Origin: an uncultured Flavobacteriales bacterium | GTDB taxonomy: Bacteria > Bacteroidota > Bacteroidia > Flavobacteriales_D > Crocinitomicaceae | Direction of reading: 5' to 3' | DNA: 64,000 nucleotides | NCBI GenBank assembly: GCA_937876195.1 | Contig: CALEIK010000025.1 | Coordinates: 309,659-373,658, forward strand | In this document: positions 1 to 7,841 of the stretch, piece by piece | Layout: each line of letters starts with the position of its first letter | Numbering within the stretch: the stretch's first letter is position 1 | Position numbers and translations under genes: made by a program | The notes under the pieces: generated by a model | The model's input: the letters and a program-made list of their open reading frames with translations, nothing else | The model's database searches: none | What the model was told of the DNA's origin: nothing

Positions 1-369
1 GGAAGTATTGGTTTGGTGAAAACAAAAAAGAACAATTATTACTGGCTTAGTGGAATCAACTATACGCTTTATGGAGAGGTTCGAAAAGTTTATGTAGAAT
101 CAAGTTGGATTTTCCATAACCCCATTTCGCTGCATGCTAAAAGTAAATTTGGTTACCAGCATTATAAAGTTCGCTTCAACTTTTATTCGATGAGTTGGTT
201 GCTGATCCTGTTCTTTTTGGTCCCATTGTTTACCGTTTGGTACAAAAGGAAGGAGATTAGTTTCACATTTTTCTTTATGCTATCCTATTACGGAGTAAAT
301 GCACTGATGGCGCTTTATTTGGTGACAGGAAACCGGTGGGCACATATGATTACCCTTGGTTTTATTTAA
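1..369 (+). CDS. C-terminal fragment of an integral membrane protein (runs in from left edge)
   Basis: The reading frame is open from base 1, so this is the tail of a longer gene whose start lies outside the window. A TTG at 13 could serve as a start but gives no sensible N-terminus. About 122 codons are visible. There are two strongly hydrophobic segments, one around SWLLILFFLVPLFTVWY and one around FFFMLSYYGVNALMALYLV, and a short C-terminal tail, so the end of the protein lies in the inner membrane. I do not recognise the family; a polytopic glycosyltransferase or transporter tail would fit but is a guess. Its last 8 bases overlap the convergent smpB gene. Confidence 0.6.
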   Translation, partial: GSIGLVKTKKNNYYWLSGINYTLYGEVRKVYVESSWIFHNPISLHAKSKFGYQHYKVRFNFYSMSWLLILFFLVPLFTVWYKRKEISFTFFFMLSYYGVNALMALYLVTGNRWAHMITLGFI

Positions 370-817
370 AGGTTTTCATCGCACGATCCATGTCACGCTT
401 ATCATCTTTCTCTTTTAAATCCTGGCGTTTGTCATGCGTTTTCTTTCCTTGAGCCGTCGCAATATCTATCTTTGCCCACCCTTTATCGGATAAGAACATC
501 TTTAACGGAACAATGGTATTCCCCTTTACTTTCAAAAACTTTTCAATTTTTTGAATCTCCTTTTTATTGAGTAATAATTTGCGATCATTACGTGGTTTAT
601 GGTTATAAAAAGAACCATTTTCATAGGCTGTTATGTGCATATTCCGAATAAAGACCTCGCCATCAACGAAAACGCAGTATGCTTCCAGGATACTTGCTTT
701 GCTATTGCGAATACTTTTGATTTCGGTTCCAGTTAGCACAATGCCAGCCGTGAAAGTATCAAGGAGATGATACTCAAACTTAGCCTTCTTGTTCTTTACG
801 TTGATCTGTTTTTGCAC
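362..817 (-). CDS. smpB: SsrA-binding protein SmpB
   Basis: SmpB binds tmRNA and carries it to stalled ribosomes for trans-translation. The protein matches the family throughout: a KNKKAKFEYHLLDTF N-terminus, then GIVLTGTEIKSIR, and a C-terminal basic tail with KKTHDKRQDLKEKDDKRDMDRA that reaches into the decoding centre. I start it at the GTG at 817, which gives about 151 residues, the usual SmpB length. The frame stays open up to 883, but those 22 extra residues (MYPIIFYPIP...) have no counterpart in SmpB and overlap the recR promoter. It is divergent from recR, with a 73-base shared upstream region. Confidence 0.95.
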   Translation of the reverse strand: MQKQINVKNKKAKFEYHLLDTFTAGIVLTGTEIKSIRNSKASILEAYCVFVDGEVFIRNMHITAYENGSFYNHKPRNDRKLLLNKKEIQKIEKFLKVKGNTIVPLKMFLSDKGWAKIDIATAQGKKTHDKRQDLKEKDDKRDMDRAMKTFK

Positions 818-858
818 TATTAAAAATGTAGAGTGCAAAAGTAATACTTCTGATGGAA

Positions 859-886
859 TTGGGTAAAAGATAATTGGATACATTTG
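859..886 (+). promoter_or_regulatory. recR promoter, Bacteroidota type, almost abutting the start codon
   Basis: TTG at 859-861, 17 bases, then TACATTTG at 879-886 matches the Bacteroidota sigma-factor consensus TTG-N17-23-TAnnTTTG exactly. The recR GTG begins only 4 bases after the -7 box, so the transcript would have essentially no 5' leader. Confidence 0.6.
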
Positions 887-890
887 TTGT

Positions 891-1496
891 GTGAAAATCC
901 CATCAAAATATATTGAGAACGCAGTAGATCAAATTGCATCTCTACCTGGAATAGGTAGAAGAACAGCGCTGAGGTTGGTGTTGCAATTGTTGAATCGCTC
1001 CAAGGAGGAAATTGATGATTTTTCCAACGCCTTTCAAATGATGAAAGAGAACGTCGTGAAATGTACGAGCTGTGGTAACGTCTCTGATTTTCCAGTGTGC
1101 GAGATCTGTAACAATGAAAATAGGGATCATGGGTTGATTTGTGTGGTCGAAGATATTCGTGACGTTTTGGCGATTGAGGCAACGCAGAGCTATAAAGGTG
1201 TCTACCATGTCCTTGGAGGAATTATTTCCCCAATGGATGGCGTTGGACCTGGAGACTTGAATATAAGTACATTGATTGAGCGAGCAAATCAAGGTGGTGT
1301 AAAGGAAGTGATTTTCGCGTTGAGTGCAACCATGGAAGGAGATACAACGAACTTTTACCTTTACCGAAAGTTGAAGGAATGTAACGTAACTATTTCGAGC
1401 CTATCTCGCGGTGTAGCAGTTGGGTCTGAATTACAGTATGCCGATGAGATTACACTAGGACGTTCAATTGCCAACAGACAGCCTTTTTCACTTTAG
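891..1496 (+). CDS. recR: Recombination protein RecR
   Basis: RecR works with RecO and RecF to load RecA on gapped DNA. All family hallmarks are present over 201 residues: the helix-hairpin-helix region with LPGIGRRTALRLVLQLL near residues 18-34, a four-cysteine zinc finger (CTSCGN...CEIC, about residues 58-73), and a Toprim domain beginning LICVVEDIRD around residue 83 and ending near the conserved ITLGRSI. The C-terminus is family-typical. The start is GTG at 891; the next residues KIPSKYIENAV align with the normal RecR N-terminus, so no shorter start is needed. It is divergent from smpB. Confidence 0.97.
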   Translation: MKIPSKYIENAVDQIASLPGIGRRTALRLVLQLLNRSKEEIDDFSNAFQMMKENVVKCTSCGNVSDFPVCEICNNENRDHGLICVVEDIRDVLAIEATQSYKGVYHVLGGIISPMDGVGPGDLNISTLIERANQGGVKEVIFALSATMEGDTTNFYLYRKLKECNVTISSLSRGVAVGSELQYADEITLGRSIANRQPFSL

Positions 1497-1594
1497 ACTT
1501 ATTCAATATTTCCTGTTCATAAGAGATGCGATTGACGTAGAAAATCACGCGTTCATTTTCCTATTTTTAACACAATAACTTAAAAAGAAGAAAG

Positions 1595-1963
1595 ATGTTA
1601 AAAGACTTTAAGGCATTTGCATTACGCGGAAATGTGCTTGATCTAGCAGTGGCAGTAGTCATTGGTGCTGCGTTCGGTAAAATTATCACTTCCTTGGTGA
1701 ATGACATAATTATGCCCATACTGGGTACGATGGTAGGTGATAATTTCGCAGCGCTTACGTATAGAGTTAATGGTGTGGCCATTAAGTATGGAGCGTTTAT
1801 TCAATCCATTGTCGATTTTGTAATTATTGCTTTTTGCATATTTATGGTAATTAAGGTGATGGAAAAGATGAAAAGGAAGAAAGAGGAGGAACCAGCACCT
1901 CCGGCTGCTCCGACTCAAGAAGAATTATTGACGGAAATCAGAGATTTACTTAAAAAGCAATAG
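1595..1963 (+). CDS. mscL: Large-conductance mechanosensitive channel MscL
   Basis: MscL is the pentameric inner-membrane tension valve that releases solutes on hypo-osmotic shock. The 122 residues show the family pattern: N-terminal amphipathic helix (MLKDFKAFALRGNVLDLAVA), pore-lining TM1 with the glycine-rich VVIGAAFGKIITSLVNDIIMP motif, a periplasmic loop, TM2 (SIVDFVIIAFCIFMVI), a charged KKEEEPAPPA linker and the C-terminal LLTEIRDLLKKQ helix. Length is normal. It stands alone, with about 100 non-coding bases before it and the glnN control region after it. Confidence 0.96.
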   Translation: MLKDFKAFALRGNVLDLAVAVVIGAAFGKIITSLVNDIIMPILGTMVGDNFAALTYRVNGVAIKYGAFIQSIVDFVIIAFCIFMVIKVMEKMKRKKEEEPAPPAAPTQEELLTEIRDLLKKQ

Positions 1964-1995
1964 TTTTCGGTTCAAATTCTATATTTTTTTAAATG

Positions 1996-2016
1996 ACCCC
2001 CTAATTTTTAGGGGGT
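1996..2016. promoter_or_regulatory. Perfect GC-rich inverted repeat in the mscL-glnN spacer
   Basis: Nine bases (ACCCCCTAA, 1996-2004) pair perfectly with TTAGGGGGT (2008-2016) around a TTT loop. No T-run follows, so it is a weak terminator candidate. A second half-site-like GACCCCTTATTTTTT (from about 2048) lies inside the glnN promoter, which suggests an operator. It could still end mscL transcription. Confidence 0.4.
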
Positions 2017-2040
2017 TGTTAATAAATAATTGTATTTTTT

Positions 2041-2073
2041 TTGATTGACCCCTTATTTTTTGATGTAGATTTG
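2041..2073 (+). promoter_or_regulatory. glnN promoter
   Basis: TTG (2041-2043), 22 bases, then TAGATTTG (2066-2073), a full match to TAnnTTTG. The predicted transcript starts near 2077, about 17 bases before the glnN ATG. An ACCCC half-site lies between the two boxes. Confidence 0.6.
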
Positions 2074-2093
2074 CATAAAAAAAAAATAATTCC

Positions 2094-4280
2094 ATGTCAA
2101 ATCAAAGAATGCAAGCATATTACGATGTGCTCCATAGAACTCCGAAAGTGAGTTCATTCAACGGTAAGAATTCTGAAATTTTTGGTGAAAACGTGTTTCA
2201 TACGGATGTAATGCGCGAGTATTTGCCGAGTGAAGCCTATAAATCGATGTTGAAATCAATTGACAGCGGTGATCGTTTGGATAGAGCGATGGCTGATCAA
2301 GTAGCATCAGCTATGAAAGATTGGGCAATTACCAAAGGAGCAACGCATTATACGCACTGGTTTCAACCATTGACAGGAGCAACAGCAGAGAAACACGATG
2401 CCTTTTTCAAACCAGTTGGACCAGGGCGCGCAATTGAGCGTTTTGATGGAGATTTGTTGGTGCAGCAAGAACCAGACGCTTCATCTTTTCCAAATGGTGG
2501 AATTAGAAACACTTTCGAAGCGCGTGGTTACACAGCGTGGGATCCATCATCGCCAGCATTCGTCATTGATAAGACTTTGTGTATTCCAACGATTTTCATC
2601 GCCTACACGGGAGAAGCGCTTGACTATAAGATGCCTTTGTTAAAAGCATTGCATGAGGTGAATATCGCTGCGGTGGATGTATGTCAATATTTTGATAAGA
2701 ACGTAACGAAAACAATCGCAACATTAGGTTGGGAGCAAGAATACTTTTTGGTCGACAAAGCACTTTACAATGCACGTCCCGATTTAATGATGACTGGAAG
2801 AGCGTTGTTTGGACATGCATCAGCAAAGGGACAGCAACTTGATGATCATTATTTTGGTTCAATTACAGCACGTGTGACGGCGTTTATGCGTGAATTTGAA
2901 ACAGAATCACTTCGTTTGGGAATTCCAGTCACTACGCGCCACAACGAAGTTGCTCCGAATCAGTTTGAGTGTGCACCAATTTTTGAGGAGTGCAACCTGG
3001 CGAATGATCACAACCTTTTATTGATGGACGTGATGGAGAAAGTCGCACGTAAGCACGATTTCCGTGTGTTGTTTCATGAAAAACCGTTTGCTGGAGTGAA
3101 TGGTTCAGGAAAACATAACAACTGGTCACTTAGCACAAATACTGGTGTGAATTTATTAGCGCCAGGAAAGAATCCAAAGAGCAACTTGCAATTTTTGACC
3201 TTCTTCGTGAACACCATCAAGGCAATTCATGACAATGCAGATTTGCTACGTGCATGTATCGCTGGTGCAGGAAATGATCACCGATTGGGAGCAAACGAAG
3301 CGCCACCTGCAATTATTTCAGCCTTTATTGGTTCACAGTTGACAGCTTTATTGGATGATCTCGAGAAGAACGTGAAGGCAGGTAAAATGACACCAGAAGA
3401 TAAAACAGAATTGAAATTGAATATCGGTAAGATTCCACAAATTTTATTGGATAATACAGATAGAAACAGAACTTCACCATTTGCGTTTACAGGAAATAAA
3501 TTTGAATTTAGAGCGGTAGGTTCTTCTGCAAACTGTTCTTCTGCCATGATTGTACTGAATACTATTATGGCGAATCAATTGAAGATTTTCAAGAAGAGCG
3601 TTGATACACGCATTGCTGGAGGAGATGGAAAGGATGAAGCGATTTTGAAAGAATTGCAGCAATTGATCAAGGACTCAAAGAAAATACGCTTTGAAGGAAA
3701 TGGCTATGGTGATGAGTGGGTGAAAGAGGCCGAGAAAAGAGGATTGTCCAATCTAAAGGATACACCACGTGCATTAAAAGTGTGGTCGAATAAAAAAGTA
3801 ACCAAACTTTTCGACGATTTGAATGTCTTAACACCACGTGAATTGCACGCACGTCAGGAAATTGAATTTGAGAATTACATCTACAAAATTCAAATTGAAG
3901 CACGTGTCATTGGCGACATGGTACAAAATTACATTATTCCAGCAGCGGTTTCTTACCAGAACAAATTGATTGCCAATGTGCAGGGTCTTATGGATGTTCT
4001 AGGGGCAAAAGCTGGTAAAGACGCAGCCAAAGGTCAAGTAGAATTGATCTCTAAAATTTCCGAGCACCTCAATAAAATGATGGATGTCAATGGTAAAATG
4101 CTTGAAGCACGCAAGAAAGCGAATAAAGTAGAGGGACATGAGGAAAAATCGATTGCGTATTGTGATACTGTAAAATTGCATTTTGATGAAATTCGTTACC
4201 ACGTTGACAAGCTTGAGTTAATCATTGACGACGAAGAATGGCGTTTGCCAAAATTTAGAGAAATGTTGTTTACAAGGTAG
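2094..4280 (+). CDS. glnN: Glutamine synthetase type III
   Basis: This enzyme makes glutamine from glutamate, ammonia and ATP in the cytosol. At 728 residues it has the length of the GSIII class of Bacteroidota and cyanobacteria, far above the 450-470 of GSI. The N-terminus carries the class-specific FGENVFHTDVMREYLP and THYTHWFQPLTGATAEKHDAF segments. The catalytic region has WEQEYFLVD near residue 220, APNQFECAPIFEE near 288, and the ATP/ammonia-site motif NGSGKHNNWSLST around 335; GANEAPPAIIS follows. The C-terminal helical extension (about 560-728) is typical. It is monocistronic: its own promoter lies upstream and a strong terminator at 4305-4335. The inverted repeat upstream may provide nitrogen control (inference). 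Confidence 0.97.
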   Translation: MSNQRMQAYYDVLHRTPKVSSFNGKNSEIFGENVFHTDVMREYLPSEAYKSMLKSIDSGDRLDRAMADQVASAMKDWAITKGATHYTHWFQPLTGATAEKHDAFFKPVGPGRAIERFDGDLLVQQEPDASSFPNGGIRNTFEARGYTAWDPSSPAFVIDKTLCIPTIFIAYTGEALDYKMPLLKALHEVNIAAVDVCQYFDKNVTKTIATLGWEQEYFLVDKALYNARPDLMMTGRALFGHASAKGQQLDDHYFGSITARVTAFMREFETESLRLGIPVTTRHNEVAPNQFECAPIFEECNLANDHNLLLMDVMEKVARKHDFRVLFHEKPFAGVNGSGKHNNWSLSTNTGVNLLAPGKNPKSNLQFLTFFVNTIKAIHDNADLLRACIAGAGNDHRLGANEAPPAIISAFIGSQLTALLDDLEKNVKAGKMTPEDKTELKLNIGKIPQILLDNTDRNRTSPFAFTGNKFEFRAVGSSANCSSAMIVLNTIMANQLKIFKKSVDTRIAGGDGKDEAILKELQQLIKDSKKIRFEGNGYGDEWVKEAEKRGLSNLKDTPRALKVWSNKKVTKLFDDLNVLTPRELHARQEIEFENYIYKIQIEARVIGDMVQNYIIPAAVSYQNKLIANVQGLMDVLGAKAGKDAAKGQVELISKISEHLNKMMDVNGKMLEARKKANKVEGHEEKSIAYCDTVKLHFDEIRYHVDKLELIIDDEEWRLPKFREMLFTR

Positions 4281-4304
4281 GATTGTATGGTGTTTCTTAA
4301 GAAT

Positions 4305-4335
4305 GCTACCTTATGGAAAAAGGTGGCATTTTTTT
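4305..4335 (+). terminator. Rho-independent terminator of glnN
   Basis: GCTACCTT (4305-4312) pairs with AAGGTGGC (4320-4327), with one G-U pair and a short loop, followed at once by ATTTTTTT. It lies inside the 5' extension of the next open frame, which argues against the earlier start of that gene. Confidence 0.8.
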
Positions 4336-4340
4336 ATGCT

Positions 4341-4348
4341 TATATTTG
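4341..4348 (+). promoter_or_regulatory. -7 box for the T9SS type B protein gene
   Basis: TATATTTG matches TAnnTTTG and sits 19 bases upstream of the ATG at 4368, just after the glnN terminator. I see no TTG at the right distance upstream. Confidence 0.5.
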
Positions 4349-4367
4349 TATTACCCTAATTGAATTT

Positions 4368-7300
4368 ATGAAGTTTGCAGTTTGCATATTTTTTTTTCTA
4401 TCGGCATACAGTTCTTATTCACAGCTGACACAAATCATTGGTGATCCTGGGGTGAACGAATTTGCACATGCAGTCACCGCAGATGATTCTGGTAATGCTT
4501 ATTTGGCAGGAGGTATAAACAATGATGCTTCAGTAACATGTGTAAGTTCAACCGGCTCTGTTTTATGGACAAAAACGTTTGATTTTCCTGGAACTACAAG
4601 TCTAAAGAACGAAGTCGGCTTTATAGATATAATTGGAGATACATTGTTTGGTTGTGGTTGGTTTACCTCAGGGTCGTCTTTGCAAGGAGCATTTATAATC
4701 AAAATGAACAAGAATACGGGTGATATTTATTGGTCAAAGCATGATTTTACCGGTGATTTTTACTATTCCACTATTAGATATTATAATGGGCAATATTTCG
4801 TTGTCGGGGCTGATTATGTTGCATCTGGGACAGCTCATGATGGAAAAGTATTCTGTTTAAATTCCTTGGACGGTTCTCTTGTTTGGCAGTCTCAGAAGTT
4901 TGGATTGGGTTTTCCGACAAATCTAGATTATATAGATGATTTTGCAACTATGTCAGAGGTAGTCAATGGTAAGTTCTTTATACCAGGAAGGTCTTATCCA
5001 AACGGAGGATCTTCAAACATAAATATGAGAGTTACTTTAACTGGTTTTGACGTTGCCGGCAATATGATTTGCAGTAAGTATCTTTTGTTTCCAGAATCAA
5101 GTCCAAACAATCACAGGTACTATGGTTTAGACGTGGATTTTGATGGTCCTGATTCACTGTTGGTAACTTTTTTTGGAGATGATAATTGCAGTGGTTCATG
5201 CGCAAATTTCATTATGGGTATGGCCAAAACTGATCTAAACGGAAATATTTCTTTTGCCAAACAATACGATGTTTCAAGTAGCGGTTCAGATTACCTTAGG
5301 GGTGCCAATGTAACAAGCGATGCGTATGTAGTTTATGGTGGTTTGAACTTCACAACAACTCAGAATAAACAAGTTGTATTTAAAACCGATAAAAGCGGTA
5401 ATTTATTATTGGCAAGGGAGATAGGTATACCTGGAGGTATACTTCCAATAGTTTCAGGAACAAATAATCAAGCCGCGGGATCTGTTTTCAAAAATGGAAT
5501 ACACTATTTCTGTAGTTCAAAGCACAATGGAAATTCAGCCGATAGAGATTATTTGTTAATTAGATTGGATGAAGATTTAAATTCAATTAACCCTTGTTTC
5601 GATTTCAATTCAATTACAATAGTTGAATCTTCACTACCAACTTTCTCGGGGGATTTATCACCTTTGTATCAAAGCCATACTGTAAATTTAGAAAATGGTA
5701 TTAATGATGTGGATTACGCATTTAATAATACTGATTGCAGCATTTCAGACATAGCATACAACCAAACAACATACGGGTGTGATTCAGTAATGATAGATAT
5801 CGTGTCAGCATCAGGAATTACATATGATATTACTTGGTCTTCCGGCGATACTGGTTTTGGTGCGACATTCTATTCATCTGATTCAGTAATAATAGAATAT
5901 TACAATCCAACGAACTGCTGTTTTATGACAGACACAATTGACTATCAACTTGGAACAAGTACGTTGGATCTCAATATGCCAAATGATACCAGCGTGTGTA
6001 TTAATTCTGGAGGAACATTTTTGATAGAACCTGAGATCACAAATTGTGGTAGTTGTGCTATTTTATGGAGTGATAATTCAACGGATCCGACATTGTTGGT
6101 TTCAACCACTGGTTGGTACAGTGTAGAAGTCTCAAACTCTTGTGGTGCAGTTTTACTTGACTCCACGTTTGTTGAGTTAAACTTGAATCCAACAATTAGT
6201 TCTATAAGCGATACAGTAGTTTGTTCTTCGGACTTCCCATTAACTTACAACTTTGCCGGCAGCAATGTCGATTCTATCCTATGGTCAAATGGAGATACAA
6301 ATTTTAGTACAACATATTTAGATAGCGGTTCCATGCAAGTTGTGGCGTATAGTCAATGTGGGAATTTGACGGAGAACTTTTCAATAAGTATTCCAGATAA
6401 TTTCACCCTAGATATGCCAAATGATACCAGCGTGTGTATTAATTCTGGAGGAACATTTTTGATAGACCCCATCATCACAAACTGCAACGGTTGTGCTATT
6501 TTATGGAGTGATAATTCAACAGATTCTACTTTGTTAGTTTCAGCTACTGGTTGGTACAGTGTAGAATTATCAAACTCTTGTGGCTATCTACTCGAGGATT
6601 CTATACTCGTGGAATTAAATTTGAACCCGACCATAACTCCGATCAGTGATACTATTGTTTGTTCTTCTGATTTCCCGTTGACGTACAATTTTACTGGTAG
6701 CAACGTTGATTCAATCCTATGGTCAAATGGAGATACAAATTTTAGTACAACGTATCTAGATAGCGGTTCCATGCAAGTTGTGGCGTATAGTCAATGTGGT
6801 GATTTGACCGAGAATTTTTCAATAAGTATTCCAGATAATTTCACGCTAGATATGCCAAATGATACAACATTATGCATTGATCCAGGGGAAACATTTTTGA
6901 TAGATCCGATCATCACAAACTGCAACGGTTGTGCTATTTTATGGAGTGATAATTCAACAGATTCTACTTTGTTAGTTTCAGCTACTGGTTGGTACAGTGT
7001 AGAATTATCAAACTCTTGTGGCTATCTACTCGAGGATTCTATACTCGTGGAATTAAATTTGAATCCGACAATTGTTTCCATTAATGATACTGTTGTTTGT
7101 TCTTCTGATTTCCCGTTGATTTACAATTTTGCTGGTAGCAATGTCGATTCAATTTTATGGTCAAATGGAGATACAAATTTTAGTACAACATATGTAGATA
7201 GTGGTTCCATGCAAGTTGTGGCGTATAGTCAATGTGGGAATTTGACGGAGAATTTTTCAATAAGTATTCCAGGTAATTTTACGCTAGATATGCCAAATGA

Positions 7301-7808
7301 TACAACATTGTGCATTGATCCAGGGGAAACATTTTTGATAGATCCGATCATCACAAACTGTAATGGTTGCGATATCATCTGGAGTGATAATTCAACAAAT
7401 CCATTTTTAGTAGTTTCATCGACTGGTTGGTACAGTGTTGAAGTTTCGAATGCCTGTGATTATGTATTAGAGGGTTCCATTTTTGTTAATGATACCTGCA
7501 TTGATCTGCAACCAGAAGTAGTTGCACCTAACGTATTCACTCCAAATGGAGATGCTTCCAATCCATTTTTCACACTGAGAACAGTAAATATCGCTCAATT
7601 GGAACTAGTAATTATTAATAGATGGGGAAATGTTATGTATTCAGCAAATCAAGACTTAACCCAATTGAACTCATTTATTGGTTGGGATGGTAGAACATCC
7701 AGCGGGGCCGAGGCAAAAGAAGGAACCTATTTTTATATTTATAAAGCGATTACCTCTGATGGGAGTCAATTGGAAGGGCATGGATTCCTTCAATTAGTGA
7801 GAGATTAG
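4368..7808 (+). CDS. Large secreted repeat protein with T9SS type B C-terminal domain
   Basis: Probably a surface or secreted adhesin-like protein of about 1,146 residues. The start at 4368 gives a clean signal peptide (MKFAVCIFFFLSAYSSYSQ); the frame is open from 4287 but that part contains the glnN terminator and this gene's -7 box. Residues about 20-450 resemble a beta-propeller/SBBP-like region (AVTADDSGNAYLAGG, repeated trip-like blades). From about residue 537 come three full copies and one partial copy of a 146-residue module, each with two Ig-like halves (LWSDNST..GWYSVE and LWSNGDTNFSTTY). The last 90 residues, from VFTPNGDASNPFF through INRWGNVMY to GTYFYIYKA, are the CHU_C/gliding-motility-associated type B sorting domain. 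The ligand is unknown. Confidence 0.85.
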   Translation: MKFAVCIFFFLSAYSSYSQLTQIIGDPGVNEFAHAVTADDSGNAYLAGGINNDASVTCVSSTGSVLWTKTFDFPGTTSLKNEVGFIDIIGDTLFGCGWFTSGSSLQGAFIIKMNKNTGDIYWSKHDFTGDFYYSTIRYYNGQYFVVGADYVASGTAHDGKVFCLNSLDGSLVWQSQKFGLGFPTNLDYIDDFATMSEVVNGKFFIPGRSYPNGGSSNINMRVTLTGFDVAGNMICSKYLLFPESSPNNHRYYGLDVDFDGPDSLLVTFFGDDNCSGSCANFIMGMAKTDLNGNISFAKQYDVSSSGSDYLRGANVTSDAYVVYGGLNFTTTQNKQVVFKTDKSGNLLLAREIGIPGGILPIVSGTNNQAAGSVFKNGIHYFCSSKHNGNSADRDYLLIRLDEDLNSINPCFDFNSITIVESSLPTFSGDLSPLYQSHTVNLENGINDVDYAFNNTDCSISDIAYNQTTYGCDSVMIDIVSASGITYDITWSSGDTGFGATFYSSDSVIIEYYNPTNCCFMTDTIDYQLGTSTLDLNMPNDTSVCINSGGTFLIEPEITNCGSCAILWSDNSTDPTLLVSTTGWYSVEVSNSCGAVLLDSTFVELNLNPTISSISDTVVCSSDFPLTYNFAGSNVDSILWSNGDTNFSTTYLDSGSMQVVAYSQCGNLTENFSISIPDNFTLDMPNDTSVCINSGGTFLIDPIITNCNGCAILWSDNSTDSTLLVSATGWYSVELSNSCGYLLEDSILVELNLNPTITPISDTIVCSSDFPLTYNFTGSNVDSILWSNGDTNFSTTYLDSGSMQVVAYSQCGDLTENFSISIPDNFTLDMPNDTTLCIDPGETFLIDPIITNCNGCAILWSDNSTDSTLLVSATGWYSVELSNSCGYLLEDSILVELNLNPTIVSINDTVVCSSDFPLIYNFAGSNVDSILWSNGDTNFSTTYVDSGSMQVVAYSQCGNLTENFSISIPGNFTLDMPNDTTLCIDPGETFLIDPIITNCNGCDIIWSDNSTNPFLVVSSTGWYSVEVSNACDYVLEGSIFVNDTCIDLQPEVVAPNVFTPNGDASNPFFTLRTVNIAQLELVIINRWGNVMYSANQDLTQLNSFIGWDGRTSSGAEAKEGTYFYIYKAITSDGSQLEGHGFLQLVRD
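5976..7480 (+). repeat. Tandem 438-bp coding repeats (3 full copies plus a partial)
   Basis: The ATGCCAAATGATAC landmark recurs at 5976, 6414, 6852 and 7290, exactly 438 bases (146 codons) apart each time. A block of about 155 bases (6471-6625) recurs without any difference I can see at 6909-7063, which indicates recent duplication or gene conversion inside the gene. Confidence 0.9.
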
Positions 7809-7841
7809 TAAAACCTACTCTTGCAACCGATTTCCTGAATT

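Noticed and set aside
1567..1782. Minus-strand frame across mscL
   Set aside because: It overlaps mscL in antisense and has no features of its own.
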